In this document: piece by piece, positions 46,772-54,953 of the stretch
How the letters are laid out: each line of letters starts with the position of its first letter
Position numbering within the stretch: the first letter of the stretch is position 1
Program-made: the position numbers and the translations under genes
Assembly (NCBI RefSeq): GCF_003544875.1
Contig: NZ_CP032093.1
Coordinates: 806,001 to 870,000, forward strand
Direction of reading: 5' to 3'
Source of the DNA: Vibrio alfacsensis
GTDB lineage: Bacteria; Pseudomonadota; Gammaproteobacteria; Enterobacterales; Vibrionaceae
Length of the DNA stretch: 64,000 nucleotides
The notes under the pieces: model-generated
The model's database searches: none
Told to the model about the DNA's origin: nothing
Seen by the model: only the letters and a program-made list of their open reading frames with translations

Positions 46772-48025
46772 TTACTTCGCTTTTTCTTCTTCCATTTGTG
46801 CGTTATCAACGACGTGGTTTTCACCTAAGTCGTTTGGAAGCACAAGGTTAAGAATGATCGCTACGATACCACATAGGCTGATGCCTTGAAGGCTGAATTC
46901 GCCAATACCAAAAGCCATACCACCGATACCAAATACAAGCGTCACTGCGACAATCACAAGGTTGCGAGATTTGTGAAGATCCACGTTGTTTTTGATCAAT
47001 GTGTTGAGGCCGACGGTAGCGATAGAACCAAATAGTAAAATCATGATGCCGCCCATTACAGGCACAGGAATCGTTTGTAGCATCGCGCCTAGTTTACCAA
47101 CAAGAGCAAGCACGATTGCCGTAATTGCAGCCCAAGTCATGATCACTGGGTTAAACGCTTTGGTCAGCATTACCGCACCGGTTACTTCGCTGTAAGTGGT
47201 GTTAGGTGGCGCGCCGACCATAGACGCCGCAATTGTCGCGATCCCGTCACCCGCGATAGTGCGATGAAGACCTGGTTTCTTGAGGTAGTTTTTACCCGTT
47301 ACGTTAGAGATGGCAAGCATGTCACCGACGTGCTCAACTGCAGGAGCAATTGCAACAGGAATCATAAACAGAATCGCATTGATGTTGAACTCAGGCGCAG
47401 TAAAGTTCGGCATTGCAAGCCATGCAGCTTGAGCAACAGGGGTAAAATCTACCACCCCGTACATCAGTGACACGGAGTAACCCGCCACAATACCACCTAC
47501 AATAGGCACTAACTTTAAGTAGCCTTTAGCAAAGACGCTTAATGCGATAGTTGTAAGCAAAGAGACCGCTGAGATGACGAATGCGGCATCTCCGTTGACC
47601 AGTTGTACAGCGCCATCGCCTGATTTACCAATGGCCATGTTTACTGCCGTTGGTGCAAGGCCTAGACCGATCACCATGATCACCGGGCCAACAACAACTG
47701 GAGGCAAAATTTTGTGGATAAAACCAACACCACGAACTTTAATCATTGCTCCGAGTGCAACATACACCAAACCTGCCGCCATTAGGCCGCCCATGGTTGC
47801 ACCGATACCCCAAGTTTGGATACCGAACATGATAGGAGCAATAAAAGCAAAAGAAGAAGCAAGGAAGATTGGAACAGAACGTTTAGTGATTAGTTGGAAA
47901 AGAAGAGTACCAACACCAGCACCGAATAGTGCCACGTTAGGATCGAGGCCAGTAAGCAGTGGCACAAGCACGAGAGCACCGAAAGCGACAAAGAGCATCT
48001 GAGCGCCTTGTAACGCGTTTTTCAT
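46772..48025 (-). CDS. uraA: Uracil permease (NCS2 family)
   Basis: The 417-residue inner-membrane proton symporter for uracil has about 14 hydrophobic segments. NCS2 features are FALVLVPLLTGLDP, VVVGPVIMVIGLGLAP, IPVAIAPAVEHVGDMLAISN (substrate-binding Glu in PAVEHVGD) and GAPPNTTYSEVTGAV. The C-terminus is cytosolic and acidic. It works with Upp in uracil salvage. It has its own promoter region carrying a PurR-like palindrome at 48079, so the two genes may be co-regulated though not co-transcribed. Confidence 0.94.
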   Translation of the reverse strand: MKNALQGAQMLFVAFGALVLVPLLTGLDPNVALFGAGVGTLLFQLITKRSVPIFLASSFAFIAPIMFGIQTWGIGATMGGLMAAGLVYVALGAMIKVRGVGFIHKILPPVVVGPVIMVIGLGLAPTAVNMAIGKSGDGAVQLVNGDAAFVISAVSLLTTIALSVFAKGYLKLVPIVGGIVAGYSVSLMYGVVDFTPVAQAAWLAMPNFTAPEFNINAILFMIPVAIAPAVEHVGDMLAISNVTGKNYLKKPGLHRTIAGDGIATIAASMVGAPPNTTYSEVTGAVMLTKAFNPVIMTWAAITAIVLALVGKLGAMLQTIPVPVMGGIMILLFGSIATVGLNTLIKNNVDLHKSRNLVIVAVTLVFGIGGMAFGIGEFSLQGISLCGIVAIILNLVLPNDLGENHVVDNAQMEEEKAK

Positions 48026-48078
48026 AATTATTCCCTATTCAAAGATACGCAGACAAATCCGGCGAATATTAGCACTCA

Positions 48079-48090
48079 GCAATCGATTGC
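48079..48090 (-). promoter_or_regulatory. PurR-like operator upstream of uraA
   Basis: GCAATCGATTGC is a perfect 12-bp palindrome fitting the PurR core GCAANCGNTTNC. It ends 54 bases before the uraA start. The surrounding gap 48026-48260 separates uraA from the divergent DUF2066 gene. Confidence 0.65.
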
Positions 48091-48260
48091 AATGTAGCCT
48101 AGATCAAACTTTTGCATTGAATTATAAGGTGAGCGAATGTTTTGTTGCATTAGCGTTCATTAAATTGGACGGAATATAAACAATTTACTCAGCACGGTTC
48201 TTGCTCGCTGTTTGATAGTTGCTTATCATGCGGGTTCTTGTTTAGAGGATTAATAAAACT

Positions 48261-49634
48261 ATGCGCTATTTAGCTCTCTTATTGGTAGGTTGGTTGTCTC
48301 TTCCTGTTTATGCACTGACTCAGGTAGATATCTATCGCGCAGAGGTAGCGATCGACGGTGAGCAAAAAGATGGGGAGTCTTTGGCTCGTCAGCAGGGTAT
48401 GAAAGATGTGATTGTGCGTGCAACCGGCAGCCAATCTTCCCTTAGTAACCCAGTGATTGAGAAAGCCGTTGGGACAAGTTCACGTTATATTTCTCAACTT
48501 AGTTATGGTCAGGTTGATGGTCAAAATAGCTTGAAGATGCTGTTCAATAGCGATCAAATTCGCTCTCTTCTGACTCAAGCACAATTGCCATTTTGGTCTG
48601 CTAACCGTGCGAATATTTTGGTTTGGTTAGTGGAAGAGCATGGGTACGATCGTACAATTACGTGGGAGCATACAGAATCTCCAACTGTTGCAACGTTACG
48701 TTCTGCAGCAGAAAACCGTGGCTTACCGATTACAATGCCAGTGGGCGATATTGACGATGTAACCGGCGTGAGTATTTCTGACTTGTGGGGCGGCTTTATT
48801 GATCCTATTAGTCAAGCGAGTCAACGCTATCCTGTCGATGCCGTTCTCGTTATTCGAGTGCAAGGCGATAGTATTCGTTGGTCGTTGTATGATCAGTCTC
48901 CATCTAAGATTTCCGAGTCACAAATGTCTCCTCGTAGCGGTTCTGCATCCGGTGCGAATGCGATGACCGCAATGGTGAACGGTATTGCTGATTACTACGC
49001 GAAGAAAAGTGCAGTTATTGTGTCTAGCGAGTCTTCAGAATCGATTGATGTGAAAATATTGAATGTGGCATCAGCGAGAGATTTCTTCAATTTGGAGAAT
49101 GCGCTGACGCAACTGAATTCTGTCGCATCGACGGAAATCAAACGCGTACAAGGTAATGAGGTGACGCTGAAAGTGCATCTGTTGGCATCGCAGCAAGCAT
49201 TTGAGCAAGAAGCTTCTGCGATTTCACAATTGATGGTGTTTGATGATCCACTAGGCGCAGAAGATAACGTTGCTCATGAGTCTGTTTCTCAACCTAAAGC
49301 AGAAGATACACTGCCAGCAGAAGTGGTATCTGTCGATGGCGCTGCAACAGAAGCATCAACATCTGATGCAACCGTCTCTGACGTAGCCGCCACTGAACTC
49401 GCAGCCTCTGATGTGACAAACCCATTGGATCTGGATGTGGAAAACTCGGTAAACAAAGTTGCACAAGAGCCTGTAGAAGCCGTGACGTTACAACCAGCAG
49501 TGACTGAGCCAGTGAAGGAAACGTATGATCTCATTTACGAATGGCGAGCACTTGCTCGTTCTTTACCTCAACCAGACCTGAAACCAGTTCCACAGCAAGC
49601 ATCAGAACTGGAGCTTGAAGATAACTTAGGTTGA
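48261..49634 (+). CDS. DUF2066 domain-containing protein, secreted
   Basis: The 457-residue product has a signal peptide (residues 1-18, cleavage at VYA). The DUF2066 domain covers about 20-340, recognisable from YRAEVAIDGEQKDGESLARQQG and ANILVWLVEEHGYDRTI. The C-terminal third (about 340-430) is low-complexity, rich in Ala, Thr, Ser, Val and Glu. It is presumably periplasmic; its role is unknown. The family usually lies near purM/upp or wrbA genes in vibrios, as here. AGAGGAT precedes the ATG. A strong terminator follows. Confidence 0.8.
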   Translation: MRYLALLLVGWLSLPVYALTQVDIYRAEVAIDGEQKDGESLARQQGMKDVIVRATGSQSSLSNPVIEKAVGTSSRYISQLSYGQVDGQNSLKMLFNSDQIRSLLTQAQLPFWSANRANILVWLVEEHGYDRTITWEHTESPTVATLRSAAENRGLPITMPVGDIDDVTGVSISDLWGGFIDPISQASQRYPVDAVLVIRVQGDSIRWSLYDQSPSKISESQMSPRSGSASGANAMTAMVNGIADYYAKKSAVIVSSESSESIDVKILNVASARDFFNLENALTQLNSVASTEIKRVQGNEVTLKVHLLASQQAFEQEASAISQLMVFDDPLGAEDNVAHESVSQPKAEDTLPAEVVSVDGAATEASTSDATVSDVAATELAASDVTNPLDLDVENSVNKVAQEPVEAVTLQPAVTEPVKETYDLIYEWRALARSLPQPDLKPVPQQASELELEDNLG

Positions 49635-49666
49635 GGGATAATTAGCCGATCTCATTGAGACACAAT

Positions 49667-49694
49667 AAAAGAGTCGCGTGATGCGACTCTTTTT
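49667..49694 (+). terminator. Intrinsic terminator after the DUF2066 gene
   Basis: AAAAGAGTCGC (49667-49677), loop GTGAT, GCGACTCTTTT (49683-49693), then T. Confidence 0.9.
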
Positions 49695-49729
49695 GTATCG
49701 TTTCATCTTGTAAATACACGACTGCATTT

Positions 49730-49801
49730 CTAATGCACGTTTGTTTTCTAATGAACGATAGTTTGCTAACGCGCGATTGTTTACTAACGCACTAGCATTA
49801 A
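49730..49801 (+). repeat. Degenerate 18-bp tandem repeat after the DUF2066 gene
   Basis: Four units of exactly 18 bp: CTAATGCACGTTTGTTTT (49730), CTAATGAACGATAGTTTG (49748), CTAACGCGCGATTGTTTA (49766) and CTAACGCACTAGCATTAA (49784). The consensus is CTAAYGNRCGWTWGTTT. No reading frame uses it. Confidence 0.75.
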
Positions 49802-49831
49802 GATGAGTATCTTATTCTTAATGCTAGTGCG
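49788..49831. repeat. 15-bp inverted repeat without a T-run
   Basis: CGCACTAGCATTAAG (49788-49802) is the exact complement of CTTAATGCTAGTGCG (49817-49831), with a 14-base spacer. The left arm is part of the last tandem unit. There is no T-run on either side, so an ordinary terminator is unlikely. Confidence 0.7.
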
Positions 49832-49846
49832 AATATGACAAAAGTG

Positions 49847-49893
49847 TATTTGGCTAATTGCTATTTGGTGAATTGCTATTTATCTTAATTGGC
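49847..49893 (+). repeat. 15-bp degenerate tandem repeat
   Basis: TATTTGGCTAATTGC (49847), TATTTGGTGAATTGC (49862), and a longer third unit beginning TATTTATCTTAATTGGC (49877). It lies just beyond the stop codon of the converging DUF2069 gene. Confidence 0.6.
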
Positions 49894-49908
49894 AGTTTGC
49901 CTGAATCG

Positions 49909-50364
49909 TTATTTGTTTAAGTCTTTGTTTTTGAACTTGGCTTTTTCTTCTTTTTCCACTTGAGATAAGCGTTTGAGTTTCAGACCCAGTTCTTTACCTC
50001 GAGCGCGAGCGAACAAAATATTACCTACAAAACCCAACGTCGTGAGTAACAATTCAACCGCAGCGAGCCAACGTTCGCCATCATCAACATACAATATGGT
50101 CAGCGCATGCAAAAAATAGAGCATCAGGACAAAGTTAGCCCAAGCATGTGTGTAAGGCTTGCCTGCTAGGATACCTGGCAGCGGTAATAGCAGGGGAATA
50201 CACCATGCGACAGCTAACGTAGTGCTGTTGAGATGTGGGTGAGGAGAGAGGGCAAGTTGCCATATTGCAACCCAAGCCAATAACGCCAAATTGCCGAATA
50301 ACGCCATATAGCGGTAGGTTTGGGTTTGTGTGCTAAGCGGTGGTTGGTCAATAGTGTCAGACAT
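49909..50364 (-). CDS. DUF2069 domain-containing membrane protein
   Basis: The 151-residue inner-membrane protein has four hydrophobic segments (for example YMALFGNLALLAWVAIWQLAL, AWCIPLLLPLPGILAGK, WANFVLMLYFLHALTILYV) and a charged C-terminal tail (SQVEKEEKAKFKNKD). The GKPYTHAWANFV segment is characteristic of DUF2069. The function is unknown. It is downstream of wrbA, a common arrangement, with a 59-base gap. Confidence 0.75.
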   Translation of the reverse strand: MSDTIDQPPLSTQTQTYRYMALFGNLALLAWVAIWQLALSPHPHLNSTTLAVAWCIPLLLPLPGILAGKPYTHAWANFVLMLYFLHALTILYVDDGERWLAAVELLLTTLGFVGNILFARARGKELGLKLKRLSQVEKEEKAKFKNKDLNK

Positions 50365-50423
50365 CGATTTACTTATCCTTGAGCTTATACCGTTGCGAGA
50401 ACCCCTAAGAGCCCTGGCGGGTA

Positions 50424-50996
50424 TTACTGACTTCCTTTGAGCTTTTGCGCTGCAGTTGCCAGTCGTTTTCCTAATTGCTGAGCGAGACGAACCTCTTCTG
50501 GCGTAAGCGTCGATTCTTGTCCCACGCTACTTGCGCCATAGGGCGTGCCACCTGATTGTGTGGTGTGCAGTTCTGGCTCTGAGTAAGGTATTCCCAATAT
50601 CATCATGCCATGATGCAAAAGCGGGAGCATCATACTTTGTTGTGTGCTTTCCTGACCACCATGCATTGATGATGAAGACGTAAAGACACAAGCCGGTTTA
50701 TCGATAAGCTCACCACTCACCCATAAAGGCGTCGTTTGATCCCAAAAGTGCTTAAGTGGGGCCGCCATATTGCCAAACCACACAGGGCTGCCAAAGGCGA
50801 GTCCGTCACATTGCTTCAGCTCTTGTAGAGTAACAATTGGATCAGAAAGGGGATGTGAGTTAGGTGACAAATCTTCAACTGTTCGTAAAATCGCTTCACA
50901 ATGGGGAGTCGATTCAACTCCCCTTGCGATCTGTCTTGCCAGCTGTTTTGTCGAGCCGTGGCGGCTGAAGTACAAAATGAGGATCTGGCAATCCAT
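50424..50996 (-). CDS. wrbA: NAD(P)H:quinone oxidoreductase, WrbA-like flavoprotein
   Basis: The 190-residue flavodoxin-fold enzyme reduces quinones by two electrons to prevent redox cycling. The FMN phosphate loop is FSRHGSTKQLA (residues 10-20). The flavin-site segments FGSPVWFGNMAAPLKHFWDQT and FTSSSSMHGGQESTQQSM are typical of WrbA. Its start directly abuts the arsC stop with no gap, implying an arsC-wrbA-DUF2069 operon. The gene name is given by family; other short WrbA-like reductases are possible. Confidence 0.85.
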   Translation of the reverse strand: MDCQILILYFSRHGSTKQLARQIARGVESTPHCEAILRTVEDLSPNSHPLSDPIVTLQELKQCDGLAFGSPVWFGNMAAPLKHFWDQTTPLWVSGELIDKPACVFTSSSSMHGGQESTQQSMMLPLLHHGMMILGIPYSEPELHTTQSGGTPYGASSVGQESTLTPEEVRLAQQLGKRLATAAQKLKGSQ

Positions 50997-51347
50997 CTAT
51001 AGAATTTCCAAAACTTGCTCTGGCGGACGACCAATTTTTGCTTTGCCGTTTGCAACGACAACTGGACGTTCAAATAGTTTTGGGTTTTGTGCCATTGCTT
51101 CGAAAAGTTGCTCATCAGAAACAGATGTCTCACCAAGCTCAAGCTCTTTGTAAATGTCTTCTTTGGTACGCATCATTTCGCGTACTGAAGCGAAACCAAG
51201 CTGAGCATAAAGCGCTTTCAGTTGTTCAACATTAAGCGGTGTATCAAGGTATTTAACCACTTCTGGTGTCACACCGTTTTGCTCTAATAATTCGAGTGTT
51301 TGACGGCTTTTTGAGCAACGTGGATTGTGATAAATCACGACTGACAT
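50997..51347 (-). CDS. arsC: Glutaredoxin-dependent arsenate reductase (ArsC family)
   Basis: The 116-residue product has the thioredoxin-like ArsC fold. Catalytic Cys11 lies in YHNPRCSKSRQTLELLEQNG, and the anion-site arginines in FERPVVVANGKAKIGRPPE. It reduces arsenate to arsenite with glutathione and glutaredoxin. The context with bepA matches E. coli yfgD-yfgC, so it may be the YfgD orthologue, without an ars efflux operon. ATG 51347 (MSVVIYHN) has GGAG 7 bases upstream and is preferred over the in-frame ATG at 51359. Confidence 0.88.
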   Translation of the reverse strand: MSVVIYHNPRCSKSRQTLELLEQNGVTPEVVKYLDTPLNVEQLKALYAQLGFASVREMMRTKEDIYKELELGETSVSDEQLFEAMAQNPKLFERPVVVANGKAKIGRPPEQVLEIL

Positions 51348-51363
51348 GGTTTTCTCCATTTCG

Positions 51364-52815
51364 TTATTGTAATGCCATGAATCGATCTCTTTGGATCATT
51401 AATTGGTCAATACGAGCATCGTATCGTGCCTGTTGTAAACTGCCTAAATCCGCAATTTTACTTGCTTCGGTATAAAGTTGAATGGCTTTATTCCAGTTTG
51501 CTTGCAGAGCTAAAATTTCAGCTCGTGCAGCAAGCTCTTCATCATTAATTCCTAGATCATGGTTGCCTTTTGCCAGTAAGTGCCAACCATTGATGTCTTC
51601 AGGATAATCGTGTGTGTATCGTTGTAATAGGCGTACGGCGTCTTCGAATTTGTTTGCTTCTAGCAGTGCATTCGCATAGTTGATGGTGAGCACCGTATTC
51701 TGCGGATTACGTTTTAACGCATTGGTTAGCATATCGACGGCTTTTTGTGGCTCTTTCTTCTCGATATACAAATCACTCATCGCATCAAGGTAAAATGGAT
51801 TCCCTGGATCTTGTTGTAGTAATTTGGTTAACAATGGTTCCGCTTCACTCAGGCGTTTATTGTCGAGATGCACCAATGCTCGTCCATAATCGAAAGAGGC
51901 TGCGATATCTGGGGACGCTTTTTTCTGTGTCCGCTCAAACCAACTCATTGCCGCTTGTCCGTCGATATTGGCATAACGTGCGACAATACGAGCTCTGGTT
52001 AGATGATAATCTATCGAAGGCATGATACGCATTGGAGGATAGGCTTGAGCTCGTGCTCGACTATCAGTGATACGATCTTCTGGTAGTGGGTGCGTTAACA
52101 GCATTGGTGGTGGCTTACTCGCGTAGCGATATTGGTCAGCTAAGCGGCCAAAAAAACGAGGCATGGCTTGAACTTCAAACCCCGCCTTTGCGAGTGTCGC
52201 GATGCCAAAGCGGTCGGCTTCTTTCTCGTTCGAACGTGTGTAGTTGATTTGGCTTTGCATGTTGCCTGCCGTTGCTGCCGTGATGGCGGCCATGCCGGCT
52301 TGTGGTGAGGCAATGGAAAGCAGTAACCCTGCAGCAAGCGCCGCCATGGTTGCAGGAGAACGACGTGCTTGTTCTTCCATGCTTCGTGCAAGGTGACGTT
52401 GAGTGACGTGGGCGATTTCGTGCGCCACAACCGATGCAAGTTCACTCTCTGTTCGGGCATGTAAAAACAGGCCTGAGTGCAAGGCGACATAACCACCGAA
52501 AAATGCAAACGCGTTGATATTGCGATCGCGAATCATAAAGAAGTGGAATGGCGTTTTTACATCATTGGCATTGGCGACCAGTCGATGACCTAAGGAGTCA
52601 ATGTATGCGTTAATAACCGGATCGTTGACGATAGGGCTACTGGCTCTTAGCATACGCATGTAAGCATCACCAAAGATAAGCTCTTGGTCTATCGTTAAAG
52701 TGCCTCCGGCTGCGGTACCAATATCTGGAAGATCTAGGCTGTTCGCGTAGGTCGTCGGTGTACTGAGTGCGGCTGCCAGGCAAATACAAACTAGCGATCG
52801 AGTGCGTTTCAACAT
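51364..52815 (-). CDS. bepA: Beta-barrel assembly-enhancing protease BepA
   Basis: The periplasmic M48 metalloprotease and chaperone edits stalled LptD and other outer-membrane substrates. A signal peptide (MLKRTRSLVCICLAAALSTP) is cleaved at TYA. The zinc motif HEIAH is at residues 132-136, with the third ligand in SNEKEADRFG. The C-terminal half (about 300-480) is TPR repeats, such as YLDAMSDLYIEKKEPQKAVDML. The start at 52815 is preferred because it gives a clean signal peptide. An in-frame ATG at 52875 (MRKYEHD) would put 20 polar residues in front of it. Confidence 0.92.
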   Translation of the reverse strand: MLKRTRSLVCICLAAALSTPTTYANSLDLPDIGTAAGGTLTIDQELIFGDAYMRMLRASSPIVNDPVINAYIDSLGHRLVANANDVKTPFHFFMIRDRNINAFAFFGGYVALHSGLFLHARTESELASVVAHEIAHVTQRHLARSMEEQARRSPATMAALAAGLLLSIASPQAGMAAITAATAGNMQSQINYTRSNEKEADRFGIATLAKAGFEVQAMPRFFGRLADQYRYASKPPPMLLTHPLPEDRITDSRARAQAYPPMRIMPSIDYHLTRARIVARYANIDGQAAMSWFERTQKKASPDIAASFDYGRALVHLDNKRLSEAEPLLTKLLQQDPGNPFYLDAMSDLYIEKKEPQKAVDMLTNALKRNPQNTVLTINYANALLEANKFEDAVRLLQRYTHDYPEDINGWHLLAKGNHDLGINDEELAARAEILALQANWNKAIQLYTEASKIADLGSLQQARYDARIDQLMIQRDRFMALQ

Positions 52816-53083
52816 ACGGTGTAAAGATTCTCCAAAATACCGAATATGAGGTGAGTCATGTTCATATTTTCTCATCTCTCATACTTTGTGGTCATCCCAT
52901 AGGATGAATATGCTAGCAGTAAGACCCAAAATAAACGAATTGGTTTCGTAAATTATTGCAGGCAACGCATTGAATTATGAATATTAACGTCATTTATGTA
53001 TACGTATAAATCACATGAGAAATGCTAGCACCAGCTCAAAAAGCCGTTACAATACCACCCTATCATAAGTGCAGAGCAATACA

Positions 53084-53338
53084 ATGGAATCCATGTTACT
53101 TGATTTGCGTGAGCAGCGCTGCCCAATGGCATTGTTGCTTGCTAAACGTCACGCTGCCGATGCGTTTCAAGGAGAAACTCAGCAGTGTTCCCAGTTGATG
53201 ATTCAAGTTGTGGATGAAAGCTCTAAGCAAGATATCGTGAAGTATTTGCGTTCTCAACAATTCACCGTAGAGTGTGAGTTCACAGGCGAATATTTCACCT
53301 TGACCGTTATTAATAAGGAAGCCCCTAACAATGCTTGA
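53084..53338 (+). CDS. TusA/SirA-like sulfurtransferase family protein
   Basis: The 84-residue product has the TusA fold and begins MESMLLDLREQRCPMALLLAKRHA. The conserved cysteine is in RCPMA, where most TusA and YedF proteins have CPxP, so the second proline is replaced by alanine. The core VKYLRSQQFTVECEF fits the fold. It may act in sulfur transfer or as a binding domain. Its 3' end overlaps the AI-2E transporter gene by 8 bases (53331-53338), indicating translational coupling. The start is uncertain: an upstream GTG (53069) and a downstream ATG (53093) are in frame. Confidence 0.75.
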   Translation: MESMLLDLREQRCPMALLLAKRHAADAFQGETQQCSQLMIQVVDESSKQDIVKYLRSQQFTVECEFTGEYFTLTVINKEAPNNA

Positions 53339-54404
53339 GATGGTAACTCGTTGGTATAAGCGACGCTTTTCAGACCCACATGCCGTGAGCCTAGTAGCGA
53401 TCCTGCTTTTCGGCTTCATCACTATCTATTTTTTCGGGCATTTAATAGCGCCTTTGCTCGTTGCGATTGTTTTGGCCTACTTACTTGAGTGGCCAGTCAC
53501 ACAAATGTGCCGCCTAGGGGTACCTCGAACACTCGCCGTTGTCACCGTTATTTTGATTTTTATTGGCTTGATGTTGATCGCCGTGTTTGGCTTGGTGCCA
53601 ACCATTTGGACTCAGGTCGGTAACTTAATTAACGATATTCCCAATATGTACAATGGGCTGCAAAAGTTTATTGTTAAGCTGCCGCAGCGTTACCCTGAAC
53701 TGGCAAATCTCGAAATCGTAGAAACGGTGGTGACGAACGCAAAGAACCAAGCTATCGGTTTGGGAGAAAGTGTCGTTAAGGGTTCACTTGCATCTCTCGT
53801 CAGTTTAGCGACGTTGGCAGTTTATTTGATTCTTGTTCCTTTGCTGGTGTTCTTCTTATTAAAAGACAAAGAAGAGATGCTGAGTATGGCAAGCGGCATC
53901 ATGCCAAAAAACCGTAAGCTAGCGAATAAAGTTTGGCATGAGATGAATGAGCAAATTTCGAATTACATTCGCGGTAAAGTGTTAGAAATTTTGATCGTGG
54001 GCAGTGTGAGTTATGTGACGTTTGCGATTCTGGACTTACGTTATTCAGCATTGCTCGCGGTAGCGGTTGGTTTATCTGTGTTGATTCCTTATATCGGTGC
54101 AGCCGCTGTGACAGTGCCAGTTGCGATTGTCGGTTTGTTCCAGTGGGGGCTCTCACCGCAGTTCTACTGGTTGCTGGTGGCATACGGCATTATTCAGGCG
54201 CTAGATGGAAATGTATTGGTGCCAGTACTGTTTTCTGAGGCAGTAAACCTCCACCCTGTAGCGATTATTGTGGCCGTGTTGGTGTTTGGTGGTCTGTGGG
54301 GCTTTTGGGGCGTATTCTTTGCAATCCCATTAGCGACATTGGTGAAAGCAGTCTGGAATGCGCTGCCGAGTACAGAAGAGCATCCACCTATACAACAAGA
54401 ATAA
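53331..54404 (+). CDS. perM: AI-2E family transporter, PerM-like
   Basis: The 357-residue membrane protein has about eight hydrophobic segments, starting VSLVAILLFGFITIYFFGHL and ending FGGLWGFWGVFFAIPLATLV. The family motifs IPYIGAAAVTVPVAIVGL and DGNVLVPVLFSEAVNLHPVAII are present. E. coli perM lies in the same bepA-perM-bcp order. Members are implicated in AI-2 or other small-molecule export; the substrate here is unknown. It overlaps the small TusA-like gene by 8 bases, and AAGGA is 12 bases upstream of the ATG. Confidence 0.85.
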   Translation: MLEMVTRWYKRRFSDPHAVSLVAILLFGFITIYFFGHLIAPLLVAIVLAYLLEWPVTQMCRLGVPRTLAVVTVILIFIGLMLIAVFGLVPTIWTQVGNLINDIPNMYNGLQKFIVKLPQRYPELANLEIVETVVTNAKNQAIGLGESVVKGSLASLVSLATLAVYLILVPLLVFFLLKDKEEMLSMASGIMPKNRKLANKVWHEMNEQISNYIRGKVLEILIVGSVSYVTFAILDLRYSALLAVAVGLSVLIPYIGAAAVTVPVAIVGLFQWGLSPQFYWLLVAYGIIQALDGNVLVPVLFSEAVNLHPVAIIVAVLVFGGLWGFWGVFFAIPLATLVKAVWNALPSTEEHPPIQQE

Positions 54405-54421
54405 GTGCGACAGTTATTTTA

Positions 54422-54453
54422 TCAATAAGCCCAGCGATTGCTGGGCTTATTGA
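54422..54453. terminator. Hairpin between perM and bcp
   Basis: TCAATAAGCCCAGC (54422-54435) pairs perfectly with GCTGGGCTTATTGA (54440-54453), a 14-bp stem with a 4-base loop. It is symmetrical and probably bidirectional. Confidence 0.75.
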
Positions 54454-54470
54454 TGTTAACGTGGTGGCAA

Positions 54471-54941
54471 TTATGCGTTTTCATTCAGGTAGTTGATCAC
54501 GACTTCGTGGTGATCTTTGGTTTTGAACTTGTTGAATACGTGTTCGATCACGCCGTCCTCGTTGATCAGGAAACTGATGCGGTGAAGTCCGTCGTACACT
54601 TTACCCATGAACTTCTTTTCACCCCAAACACCAAACTGTTCTGCAACTGCATGATCTTCATCTGAAAGTAGCGTGAAGTTAAGTTCGTCGCGTTCAATGA
54701 ATTTACCAAGGCGTTTAACTGGATCGATACTGACCCCTAACACCACAACATTGTGAGCATCGAGCTCCGCTTTTACGTCACGAAGGCCTTTGGCTTGTGT
54801 CGTACACCCTGGTGTCATTGCCTTCGGGTAAAAGTAAAACAGAACTTTTTTACCCTTGAAATCACCAAGTGATACCGTGTTTCCATCTTGGTCGAGCAAA
54901 GAGAAAGCTGGGGCTGGCGTTCCTGCTGTCAGCGTATTCAT
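54471..54941 (-). CDS. bcp: Thioredoxin-dependent thiol peroxidase (Bcp, PrxQ class)
   Basis: The 156-residue peroxiredoxin detoxifies hydroperoxides. Peroxidatic Cys46 lies in FYPKAMTPGCTTQAKGLRD, with the conserved Thr/Arg environment. The resolving cysteine of the E. coli type, five residues later, is replaced by lysine (K51), and no other cysteine exists, so it is a 1-Cys form needing an external thiol. The C-terminus has GKVYDGLHRISFLINEDG. It follows gcvR by 12 bases, the E. coli gcvR-bcp pairing. Confidence 0.94.
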   Translation of the reverse strand: MNTLTAGTPAPAFSLLDQDGNTVSLGDFKGKKVLFYFYPKAMTPGCTTQAKGLRDVKAELDAHNVVVLGVSIDPVKRLGKFIERDELNFTLLSDEDHAVAEQFGVWGEKKFMGKVYDGLHRISFLINEDGVIEHVFNKFKTKDHHEVVINYLNENA

Positions 54942-54953
54942 TATTATTTTCCT

